From Colocasia esculenta (Eukaryota > Streptophyta > Magnoliopsida > Alismatales > Araceae), in assembly GCA_014218235.1 (NCBI GenBank), contig CM024753.1:183806348-183870347 (forward strand): DNA of 64,000 bases, written 5' to 3'. A program made the position numbers and the translations under genes. Shown here in pieces: positions 24,207 to 33,309 of the stretch (positions are counted from its first letter, which is position 1; each line of letters starts with the position of its first letter). Below the pieces are notes generated by a model. The model did not search any database, was not told the origin of the DNA, and saw only the letters and a program-made list of their open reading frames with translations.

Positions 24207-25022
24207 CCACTTCAGATTCATCAAGCTCAGATTCAGGAGAAGAGCAAGTAAGTCTAGCCCTCATGGTAGGACTAGATGAGATACATTCTAACCGATCTTT
24301 TAATTCGTGCACTGATTCTGGGTCAGAGTTTGAAGATTTAGTAGATTTCTTTAATGAACTTTATGAAAAACATAAAGGTGTTGTAAAAGAATTAAAGAAT
24401 CTGAAAAATAGCATTACTTTCTTAGAAAACACCAATTCTGATCTTAAATCCGAAATGGAACAATTAGAAAAATAATCAAAGGAAAGTAAAGATAACAATT
24501 ATCTTTTGAATGAAGAATTGAAAAGCAAGAACAATGAAAAATTAGAGTGATAAAAAAAATTGAAAACTCTAACTAAAGAAAATCTTTATTTAAAAAAATC
24601 AGTTAGAAAATTAACAAAAGGAAAAACTTCTCTAGCTCTTTGTTTAAAAAGCTCTAAAACTGACAATAATAAACAAGACCTTGGATACAAACCTTCTGAA
24701 AAAGGAAAACAAATTCTATTTTCTGAAAAATATCCATTGCCAAAATTTGTAAAAGAAACCAAGATGCCTCAGAAGAAAGGCCCCTGTAATGAACAAGTTC
24801 TATCAAAAGAAAAAGGTTTCTAAAAATCGTGTTCTAAACAAATATCACAAAGACAATAAGAACTGCAAAAAAGATTACTTTCATTGTTATTCTCATTGCA
24901 ATAAATTAGGACACACAGTAAACACCTGTACAACTAAGCACCTAATATGGATTCTGAAAGGATATTTTCATGCAACTAACTATCAAGGACCCAAAAAGAT
25001 TTGGGTACCTACTTCTGAATAA
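24206..25022 (+). pseudogene. gag: 3' half of gag of element B
   Basis: Begins with a Ser/Asp-rich stretch and continues with a long Lys/Glu/Asn-rich coiled coil (about 24330-24660; ENTNSDLKSEMEQLEK), matching the gag arrangement of element A. A TAA at 24473 and a TGA near 24548 interrupt the coil, and a frame change follows near 24790-24820. The C-terminal zinc knuckle reads CYSHCNKLGHTVNTC, with three instead of two residues between the first cysteines, and the region ends GPKKIWVPTSE then TAA at 25020. The corresponding knuckle of A is CTHCNKLGHNKATC. The coiled coil presumably supported particle assembly. The upstream capsid half is missing. Confidence 0.8.
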
Positions 25023-25354
25023 GTTATTTGCAGGATAGCCTTGGAGCATCAGAAACAAAGGATGCTCAAGGCATTGGTGACTACCAGTTCTTCATCCAAC
25101 TCATATCTGAAGAGGGAGTAGTCACAGATTTGTATTTAAATTTATAGTACCACTAACAATGGTTTACAAGTCTTTCTATTTTTAAGATCAATGCAGGCAA
25201 AAATCTTGAAGACTTGACAAACAACAAGTGGATATGTCAAGAAACAACAAGACCAACAAGTGAAAATTCCTGAAAATCTGAATGAGCCTCACATTTAGGG
25301 GGAGCATACACTAAGGGGGAGCTATATGTTCATGACAAACATTGTTGAACCCTC
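25023..25354 (+). other. Post-gag region of element B, pol deleted
   Basis: Contains GGATGCTCAAGGCA, the protease-region remnant, and then non-coding sequence colinear with element C (7090-7487): GACTACC..TTCTTCATC, GAGGGAGTAGTCACA, TTGAAGACTTGACAAA, GGGGGAGCATA. It ends at CCCTC (25350-25354), the left target duplication of element A. Confidence 0.75.
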
Positions 25355-25544
25355 TGATGACCAAACTGTCCCCATAATAAATAATTCATTTATTTATATA
25401 TTAATTTTGATGATTAAAAAAATAGTACTAATGGATTACTTGAGCCTTGAGAACAGGAAATAAAAGAAAAATGAAAGTTCAAGACAATCAGGTAAGTCTC
25501 ATCTCTCATTCTGTCCAAGTCTTTGTATCGACTTCATTGATAAG

Positions 25545-26095
25545 CAGAACGATTTCCTCTTTGACCGGAAAACTCAAAACAAATCGATATTGCAACGATT
25601 CCTTAAGACATCGCAACGATTTCTTTAGAACTCGCAACGACTTGATTGCTGTAACGATTTCTTTAGAGTTCATAACGATTTCTTTAGACCTCGTAACGAT
25701 TTCTTTAGAACTCGCAACGACTCTCTAGCCGTAACGATTTCTTTAGACCTCGTAACGATTTCTTTAGAGTTCATAACGATTTCTTTAGACCTCGTAACGA
25801 TTTCTTTGAAACTCGTAACGACTTGTTTGTTGTAACGATTTCTTTATCATTCATAACGACTTGATTGTTGTAACGATTTCTTTAGAGTTCATAACGATTT
25901 CTTTAGACCTCGTAACGATTTCTTTGAAACTCGTAACGACTTGTTTGTTGTAACGATTTCTTTATCATTCATAACGACTTGATTGCTGTAACGATTTCTT
26001 TAGAGTTCATAACGATTTCTTTACAGTTCATAACGACTTGATAAGTGTTTAAACGACTTGCTATAACTCATAACGATTTCATAAGTCATGAAAGC
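25545..26095 (+). repeat. AACGATTTCTTTA array in the U3 of element A
   Basis: About nineteen ACGATT and eight ACGACT copies in ~550 bp, spaced about 18-22 bp apart, joined by short variable linkers (AGACCTCGT, AGAGTTCAT, GAAACTCGT) that form a higher-order pattern. The array ends about 460 bp before the TATA box and is repeated in the 3' LTR at about 36580-37110, with one CGAC/CGAT-type difference and a small indel. Confidence 0.92.
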
Positions 26096-26554
26096 ATCAG
26101 GATTATTTATATTGAATTTCTTGTTGTATCAGTATAATACTTTTTAATATCGTTGAAAAGTCAAAGTCATATCTTGTCTGTTGACTGCTACGCATTAAAT
26201 GCTCTCTGATCGTATCTCCCATGCATGCAGACAATATCTTCTATTTCCATGCTACTCTGTCTACGTACTTTTTAGACAGAACGAAGCCTTGCTATATATT
26301 GCAATATATGTTCCATCTGTAACTAACAATCAACGACAGTCCTAGCTGTCCTCTATTTATTGTTGATATGCTTGCAGATATCTGACAAGACTCATCTGTA
26401 CAACGTTGGATACAAGATACAAGATTCTAAAACATTTCTCTGGCGTGTACTGAAGGATAAAAGACTGAAGATCAGAAGCTTCCTTGGTGACCAGTCTAAC
26501 GTACACCAGGATAAGAGACAACGGACACTTCAACGTTCAAATTTGAATCAGAAG

Positions 26555-26562
26555 TATAAATA
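26555..26562 (+). promoter_or_regulatory. TATA box of element A
   Basis: TATAAATA, followed about 30-40 bp downstream by purine-rich leader. The same sequence occurs in the 3' LTR at 37592-37599. It is the likely promoter for the genomic RNA. Confidence 0.75.
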
Positions 26563-27222
26563 AAAGACTCAAGACGGAGAAGAAAAGAAGATAGAGAGAA
26601 CAAGACTTGCATTTCAAAAAGGAAAGAATACCATCTCTTCGAGTCTTCAGAAGATTGAAAAGAAGAGCGAAGCCTCCACTCCAACGTAGTTCTTAGCTCT
26701 TAGCTCTCAGTGATCAAAGAAGATTTTATTTGTGAGAGCTTGTGTAGTCCTTGGAGAGAAAACCTTGCTAAATCTATTTCTCTCTCGGGCCTTGATAGCT
26801 TCAGCTTGTAGCCTGTTAAGCTAGAGTCTGAAGCCTGTTCACACTTTTTCTTCTTTAGTTGTGTTCCCTTCTGGACGAAGGAAGACCTGGTGGTATCCAG
26901 GGTGGTCGTTTTTCCCTTCAGGTTGAAGGAAGACCAGTTGAGGCTGGGTGTAAGGATCCATAAGGGGGATTGTACCCTTGGTAGTGAAATCCTGAGGTAT
27001 TGCTCAGGGACTGGACGTAGGTCTCCTGTGGAGAGGAGTTCCGAACCAGGATAAAAATCCTTGTGTCTTGTGGATGTGTTTTGTGTGGTTGTTGTCTTAT
27101 TTGCTCTAACTCTAACCTTGTTATTAAGTTGTGCAATCCTTTCAGTAAACAGGTTTTAATCAGAGATAGAAGTTTTAATAACCCATTCACCCCCCCTCTG
27201 GGCTAGCTAGCTGGGCAACAAG

Positions 27223-27234
27223 TGGTATCAGAGC
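27223..27234 (+). other. Primer-binding site of element A
   Basis: TGGTATCAGAGC, a perfect 12-base complement of the 3' end of plant initiator-Met tRNA, two bases after the LTR. Confidence 0.95.
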
Positions 27235-27284
27235 CCGTCTCTTCGACAAAGAAGAAGATCCAACGATCTGAAGAGCAAAGATCT

Positions 27285-29055
27285 ATGGCAGCCCAAAGCA
27301 ACTTCGAAGGTCAGTCAGTCAACAGGCCTCCCTTGTTCGATGGAGAAGACTACACCTACTGGAAGACTAGAATGGAATATTTTCTACAAGGTCATGATTA
27401 CACAATCTGGTCCATTGTAGAAGAAGGTGATCTTTTGGTCACAAACGCTAAGGCTCAGTGGACAGATGATGATAGGAAAAGAATATCCTTAAACTGCAAA
27501 GCCAAGAGCATATTATGCTGTGCCCTAAGCAAGAAAGAATTCAATAGAGTCTCAGCCTGCAAATCCGCAATGGAGATGTGGGAAAAGCTCAGAATTACCT
27601 ATGAAGGGACAGACAAGGTAAAGGAAACGAGAATAGATATTCTAGTAGCTCAATATGAAAGATTCCAGATGCAGTCAGGTGAATCAATAACTCAGATGTT
27701 CAGCAGATTCACAGACATTACAAATGGATTAGCTGGATTGGGAAAGGTTTATGATGTACCAGACATGGTTAGAAAAGTCCTCAGATCTCTACCATCTTCA
27801 TGGACTCCAAAAGTAACAGCCATTGAAGAAGCCAATGATTTAAAATTAATGTCATTGGAAAAGTTAATAGGATCTCTCATGGCTCACGAGATAAACATGG
27901 AGAGATTAGGAGAATCCTCCAGCAGAAGGAAGCAATCTAATGCTCTCAAAGCGAATGATGAGATATCAGAAGAATCTTTGGATAACAGTGAAGGTAGCAA
28001 AGACAGTGATGATGAAGAAGCCATGCTGTCTCGAAGACTTCAAGAATATTAGCAAAGAAAAAGAAGTATCAGTCCGGAAGAAGATTTTTCAAGAAGAACA
28101 AAGACTTCAGAAAACCAGAAGTAAAGGATCCAAAGAAAGGAGAAGTAATATGCTATGAATGCAAGAAGCCTGGACACATCAAGGCAGATTGTCCAATGCT
28201 CAAAAAGAATGATCATAAGAAGAAGGACAACTTCAGAAGATTCAAGAAGTATAAAAAGAAAGCAATGGCAGCTGCTTGGGAGAACAGCAGTGACTCAGAC
28301 AGTGAGTCAAGCTCAAGCAGTGAAGGTGAAGAAGTCAACTTGGCTTTCATGGCCAACACCGAAGACAAGGTAACTTCTGACTCTTCCTTTGATTCATGCA
28401 ATGATTCAGATTCTGATAATTTAGAAAGTGCTTTTAATGAACTTTATGAAAAATATAAAGAAGTATGTAAATTACTTAAAATTAGTAAGAAAAATATAAC
28501 CTGTTTAGAAAATACAAACTCAGACCTAAAAACAGAAAATGAAGAACTTGAAAAACAAATAACTGAACATAAAAGGAGTGAATTACTATGTGAAGATTTA
28601 AAAGAGAAGAATAAGAAAATAAATCATCTAGAAAAACAAGAAGACTTGAGTGAACTTAAAACAGAAATAGAAAAATTAAATAAAGAAAATGAACATTTAA
28701 CAAGCACCATAAACAAGTTCACAAATAACAAACCTCTTCTAATGATGAGTGGAGCTAAAAGATCAACCAAGAAGAAACATGGTTTTGGTTATACTCCCTC
28801 GGAAAATGAAGAAACAAAAGTCTTTCCCAACATTTATCCAACTCCTGAATTTATATCCGAAAAGGATAAAGAACATAAAAATTTAAATATACTCCAGTTG
28901 AAAGAATAACTAGAATAACCTGCTGTACCCATTGTAACAAACTAGGACATAACAAAGCAACATGTCCCACTAAGAACAAAAAATGGATAATAAAAGGAAA
29001 AATAAATGGTACTAACCTCTCAGGACCCAAAAGAACTTGGGTACCTAAAACTTAG
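27285..29055 (+). pseudogene. gag: gag of element A, frameshifted
   Basis: The ATG at 27285 (context CTATGGCAGCC) is the first after the primer site and matches gag starts in C. The capsid-type region (27300-27880) has PPLFDGEDYTYWKTRMEYFLQG, LCCALSKKEFNRVSACKS and MWEKLRITYEGTDKVKETR. This frame stops at 28050-28052. A one-base loss near 28045 shifts reading to the frame that holds zinc knuckle CYECKKPGHIKADC (28151-28192), an acidic Ser-rich stretch, and a long coiled coil (28430-28730). That frame stops at 28907-28909. A second knuckle, CTHCNKLGHNKATC, lies in the third frame, ending at TAG 29053-29055. The role is particle formation and RNA packaging. The first break is clearly a mutation or sequencing error; the second may be either. 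Confidence 0.9.
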
Positions 29056-30545
29056 TGTTTAATTTTCAGGGAAAATCAAAAGCATCCAAATGGTATTTGG
29101 ATAGTGGATGCTCAAGGCACATGTCAGGGAACCAGAAGCTTTTTGTTAATCTCCAAGATGAAGAAGGAACAGTCACATATGGAGATAATGGAAAAGGCAC
29201 AGTAATAGGAAGTGGATCCGTAAACATCAAAGGAAGATCAGTAATTGAAGATGTGATGCTGGTCAAAGGGTTAAAGCATAATCTCATCAGCATCAGCCAG
29301 TTGTGTGACAAAGGCCATCAGATTCAGTTCCAAGAATCAAAGTGCAGTATATTAAAGGATGGAGCAGTCATTTTTGAAGCTTATAGAGAAAGAAATCTGT
29401 ATGTACTCTATCTAGAAGAACTCAAGGATCAAGACGTGTGTTTGGCAGCTAACAAAGATCAATCAACAGAGTTGTGGCACAGAAGATTGGGCCACTGCAG
29501 CTTGGACGGTTTGAATAAGCTCAGAAAAAGAAAGCTAGTTGAAGGATTGCCAAAGGTCAATTCTAGCTTGGACAGCATTTGCAAACCTTGTGCAAGAGGA
29601 AAGCACACCAAGAGCTCTTTCAAGTCAAAGACTGTAGTAACCACCTCAAAGCCATTAGAACTACTTCATATGGATTTATTCGGGCCAATGAGGACTACCA
29701 GTCTAGGAGGAAAGAATTTTGGATTTGTAATAGTTGATGATTATTCAAGATTCACTTGGGTATCCTTTCTAGAGCACAAAGATGACACATTTGAAAATTT
29801 TGTCAGCTTCAGTAAGAAAGTTCAGAAAGATCAGAAGTTCACAATTGTCTCTATCCGATCAGATCATGGTGGTGAGTTTCAGAATGAAAAGTTTGCAAAG
29901 TTCTGTGATGATCAAGGAATCGAGCACAACTTCTCAGCCCCAAGGACACCTCAACAGAATGGAATTGCTGAGAGGAAAAACAGAACTCTTTTGGATATGG
30001 CAAGAACCATGTTATCAGAATATGATTTGCCAAGATACTTCTGGGCCGAAGCTATCAACACTGCATGTTATATCATTAATAGAGTGATGATCAGGCCGAT
30101 TCTGAAGAAGACTGCTTATGAACTCTACAAAGGAAAGAAGCCAAAGATCAGCCACTTCAGAATATTCGGATGTCCTTGCTTCATCCACAACAATGGAAAA
30201 AGGGACATTGGTAAGTTGGATGCCAAATCAGATGAAGGCATCTTTATGGGGTACTCTTCTAAACCCAAAGGTTATAGAGTTTTCAATAAACGTTCCTTAT
30301 TAATTGAACAATCTGTACATGTTATTTTTGATGAATCTAACCCTTCCTTGAAAAAGGAAGAAATTAGTGACATTGATGATGCAGATGACTTGTCTGAAAA
30401 ATTAAGAATACCTCAATTAAGGACAAGGATGATCCTCCTCTGGAAGAACTGCAGCAAACTGAAATTCAACATGAAAATCTTCCAAAAGAATGGAGACATC
30501 AGAAAGATCACCCTCCTGAAAACATTATTGGTGATCCATCTGTAG
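29049..30545 (+). CDS. pol: Protease and integrase part of pol, element A
   Basis: The frame opens at 29049, overlapping the last codons of gag in another frame. Numbering from 29055, the aspartic protease site is YLDSGCSRHMSG (D16-S17-G18). The gag-pre-integrase zinc finger is H142, H147, C176, C179. The integrase core has D207 (LLHMDLFGP), D270 (IRSDHGGEF) and E306 (NGIAERKNR), a complete DDE triad with 35 residues between the last two. The C-terminal integrase region includes FGCPCFIH and GIFMGYS. After about residue 450 the frame runs into unrelated residues and stops at 30543-30545, because a frameshift near 30405-30425 moves the rest of pol to another frame. The domains themselves look intact. 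Confidence 0.93.
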   Translation, partial: NLVFNFQGKSKASKWYLDSGCSRHMSGNQKLFVNLQDEEGTVTYGDNGKGTVIGSGSVNIKGRSVIEDVMLVKGLKHNLISISQLCDKGHQIQFQESKCSILKDGAVIFEAYRERNLYVLYLEELKDQDVCLAANKDQSTELWHRRLGHCSLDGLNKLRKRKLVEGLPKVNSSLDSICKPCARGKHTKSSFKSKTVVTTSKPLELLHMDLFGPMRTTSLGGKNFGFVIVDDYSRFTWVSFLEHKDDTFENFVSFSKKVQKDQKFTIVSIRSDHGGEFQNEKFAKFCDDQGIEHNFSAPRTPQQNGIAERKNRTLLDMARTMLSEYDLPRYFWAEAINTACYIINRVMIRPILKKTAYELYKGKKPKISHFRIFGCPCFIHNNGKRDIGKLDAKSDEGIFMGYSSKPKGYRVFNKRSLLIEQSVHVIFDESNPSLKKEEISDIDDADDLSEKLRIPQLRTRMILLWKNCSKLKFNMKIFQKNGDIRKITLLKTLLVIHL

Positions 30546-30655
30546 GGGTAAGAACAAGAGGTAATGTAATTCCTTGTGATTATTTAGCCTTTGTTTCTCA
30601 AATAGAGCCTAAGACAGTCAATGAAGCTTTATCTGATGAATCTTGGATATTAGCC

Positions 30656-32128
30656 ATGCAAGATGAACTAAATCAGTTCAAGAGAAACCAAGTATGGTCA
30701 CTTGTTCCTAGACCATCCAATCATTCAGTTATTGGCACCAAGTGGGTGTTCAGAAATAAACTGGATGAGTCTGGAATAATCTTAAGGAACAAGGCCAGAC
30801 TGGTAGCTCAAGGCTACTCCCAAGAGGAAGGCATAGATTTCGATGAAACCTATGCACCTGTAGCTAGACTTGAGGCTATTAGGATTTTACTTGCTTATGC
30901 ATCTGCATTTGATTTAAAACTATTTCAAATGGATGTCAAATCAGCCTTTTTAAATGGTTTTATCAAGGAGGAAGTTTATGTTGAACAACCTCCAGGTTTT
31001 GATGATCTCGAATTTCCAAATCATGTATTTAAACTACATAAGGCTTTATATGGTTTGAAGCAAGCACCTAGAGCCTGGTATGAAAGGCTCAGTACTTTCT
31101 TATTAGATCATGGTTTCACTAGAGGTAAAGTAGATAGTACATTATTTATAAAGTCTAAGGATAAACATATACTTCTTGTGCAAATATATGTAGATGATAT
31201 TATTTTTGGATCTACTGATGAATCTCTTTGCAAGTACTTTGAAAAGCTTATGCAGGGAGAATTCGAAATGAGCTTGATGGGGGAGCTAAGCTACTTCCTT
31301 GGATTGCAAATTAAGCAAGGGAAGGATGGCACTCATATCTGTCAAGCCAAGTACACCAAAGAGCTGTTAAAGAAATTTGGATTTGAAGATGCAAAGCCTT
31401 TATCAACCCCAATGAGCACATCAATCAGAATGGACAGTGATCAAAAAGGTAAAAAGGTAGATCAAAAGAATTATCGAGGTATGATAGGATCATTACTTTA
31501 CTTAACTGCAAGTAGACCAGATATTTTGTTTAGTGTGTGCATGTGTGCTAGATATCAGGCAGACCCTAGAGAGTCTCATTTAATTTCAGTAAAAAGAATA
31601 TTTAGATATCTGGCTAGAACTCATGATTTAGGTCTCTGGTATCCTAGATCTTGTGAAATAGAATTAGTAGGATATTCAGATGCTGATTATGCTGGATGCA
31701 AAGTAGATAGAAAAAGCACCAGTGGTTGTTGTCAGTTTCTTGCAGGATGTTTAATATCATGGTCATCCAAGAAACAAAATTCAGTAGCTTTATCAACAGC
31801 TGAGGCAGAATATGTTGCTGCTGGAAGTTGCTGTACACAACTTCTTTGGATAAAGCAACAACTTGAGGATTTCGGAATTCACATCAAATCAATTCCACTA
31901 TTGTGTGATAATACAAGTGCCATCAACCTCACCAAAAATCCAGTTCAGCACTCAAGGACTAAGCACATTGAGGTAAGATATCATTTTATTCGAGACCACG
32001 TAGCTAGTGGTAATTTAGAAATTTCTTTTATAGATACAAATGGTCAATTAGCAGACATCTTCACAAAAGCCCTACCTGAAGAGAGATTTACATCTCTTAG
32101 AAGGGAATTAGGGATGTGCAATGTGTGA
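30656..32128 (+). CDS. pol: Reverse transcriptase and RNase H part of pol, element A
   Basis: 490 residues uninterrupted from the first ATG; the frame is open upstream to about 30420 and continues the integrase C-terminal linker, so the ATG is only the first Met in it. The RT has KARLVAQGYSQ, QMDVKSAFLNG (D93), ALYGLKQAPRAWY and the catalytic YVDD at 178-181. RNase H begins with LVGYSDADYAG (D342), then STAEAEY (E383/E385) and LLCDNTSAI (D418), and ends with QLADIFTKALP. All expected catalytic residues are present and the stop is at 32126-32128. It converts the RNA to DNA and removes the RNA strand. In an undamaged element it would be part of one polyprotein with protease and integrase. Confidence 0.96.
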   Translation: MQDELNQFKRNQVWSLVPRPSNHSVIGTKWVFRNKLDESGIILRNKARLVAQGYSQEEGIDFDETYAPVARLEAIRILLAYASAFDLKLFQMDVKSAFLNGFIKEEVYVEQPPGFDDLEFPNHVFKLHKALYGLKQAPRAWYERLSTFLLDHGFTRGKVDSTLFIKSKDKHILLVQIYVDDIIFGSTDESLCKYFEKLMQGEFEMSLMGELSYFLGLQIKQGKDGTHICQAKYTKELLKKFGFEDAKPLSTPMSTSIRMDSDQKGKKVDQKNYRGMIGSLLYLTASRPDILFSVCMCARYQADPRESHLISVKRIFRYLARTHDLGLWYPRSCEIELVGYSDADYAGCKVDRKSTSGCCQFLAGCLISWSSKKQNSVALSTAEAEYVAAGSCCTQLLWIKQQLEDFGIHIKSIPLLCDNTSAINLTKNPVQHSRTKHIEVRYHFIRDHVASGNLEISFIDTNGQLADIFTKALPEERFTSLRRELGMCNV

Positions 32129-32531
32129 AAAGATCTCTGTAATTTTATTGGCATAAAAATTTTCAGATAGAAATGAAATTTTCCCTCTTTAACAATGAGC
32201 AAAATTCAGTTTGTCTACATTCCTTGACCGCTATCGTATTAAAAGCTGTTTGACCCGTCAAACGATTTTGTCGTTTTCTGGCTTTACTGCCTCTGGCGCT
32301 TCACTTTTCGATAAAATAGTAATAATTTATTCAAATCGTTCTGAGAACGACTTGTCTTCTACCTTTACCCTTTTATCCTCTATCCGTTCACCCAAAGCCG
32401 ATGCCCTAACGATTTTGGGATCGACTCTCTGCAACTTTCGAAGCTTTCTCCTCTTCCCGCGAAGAATCCCTTCGAGAGCTTCCACCTCTTCCGTCATTTC
32501 CCTTCACCAGAATCTCCTTCTCCTCTAACCC
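32129..32531 (+). other. Spacer between RNase H and the extra coding region of A
   Basis: No coding sequence. T/C-rich with AACGATTTTG (near 32262 and 32408) and AATCGTTC motifs like those of the LTR array. It could hold a splice acceptor or an internal promoter for the downstream region; neither can be proved from sequence. Confidence 0.5.
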
Positions 32532-33292
32532 ATGGCCGCTCCGATGATCTCCGGAAGCGTAGGGGGCTACAGTGCTGAGTATTTGTCCCCAAAGGAGCAA
32601 GAGAGGTTTACGTTTGTGAAGACGAAGATTTGCGGAAATAAGGCAGTGGATGTTCAGAATCTTGAGAAGAGTGGCATGTCCAGTTTAGTCGAAGCCTTGA
32701 GAAGAATGCAGTGGATGGATGTTGTTACTCTCACCGAGGTATGCTACCCGGACCTTGTGAAAGCCTTTTTCATTTGTTTGAAATCAGAGGCAGATGGGTC
32801 CCTTGTCTCCACAGTAAAGGGCACCCAGATCAAGATAGATTATGATCTGTTGCATGAGTTGTTTGGAGTGAAGACATCAGGCTTTAGTGGTGTGGACTCA
32901 GTAATGATGAAGCTAAGGGACTTGGCATTATTGGTCCAGGGTTTAAGCTGAAGGATGGAAAATTGGATATAAATCAGATGTCAGCTTTCAATCGTTTGCT
33001 CCACTTTATTGTCTGCCAAATCATAGTTCCTCGGAGTGCTACCTTTTCTTCATGCACTAGGGCAGACTCAGACTTGATGTTCTGGGTAATCCAGAACAAG
33101 GAGATAAATCTGGCCGCAGTTATGATTGAGAGAATGAAATTTGCCAGTACTCAAATCTGGGAAACAAAGAGCAAGCTAAATGTTTCCTTGCCTTATGCTC
33201 ATCTACTCACCAGGATTTTCAAGCATTTCGGAGTAGATGTGTCTGGAGCAGTAGTAGAGAAGATGGGCCAGTCTATAAGGTCCAGAAACTGA
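32532..33292 (+). pseudogene. N-terminal part of the extra coding region of A (plant transposon-domain-like), frameshifted
   Basis: The ATG at 32532 (ACCCATGGCC) starts 139 residues ending at a stop at 32949-32951. A second frame (32963-33292, 109 residues) continues the same protein after a frameshift near 32935, and a further one near 33285 leads into the long frame at 33310. Segments such as KSGMSSLVEALRRMQWMDVV, CYPDLVKAFFICL and STVKGTQIKIDYDLLHELFGV resemble the 'putative plant transposon protein' domain (PF20167) in order and spacing. That domain is common in plant retroelement extra ORFs and has no known function. No signal peptide or membrane segment is visible. The family call is from memory of motif pattern and needs an HMM search. 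Confidence 0.65.
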
Positions 33293-33309
33293 AGAAGAGT
33301 GGTTTTTCA

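Larger units (their letters stand above)
25355..27220 (+). repeat. 5' LTR of element A
   Basis: TGATGACCAAAC to GGGCAACA. U3 carries the AACGATTTC array; TATAAATA is at 26555; the 3' part has GGGACTGGACGTAGG and GAACCAGGATAAA, shared with B, C and the LTR end at 57590-58188. Confidence 0.95.

Noticed and set aside
25545..26095. CRISPR-like spaced repeats
   Set aside because: Plant LTR array with short degenerate units and repeated linkers, duplicated in the partner LTR; no unique spacers.
32406..32600. Possible host gene fragment around the start of the extra coding region
   Set aside because: It lies between RNase H and the polypurine tract of a complete element and continues in retroelement-type domains; no host gene was recognised.
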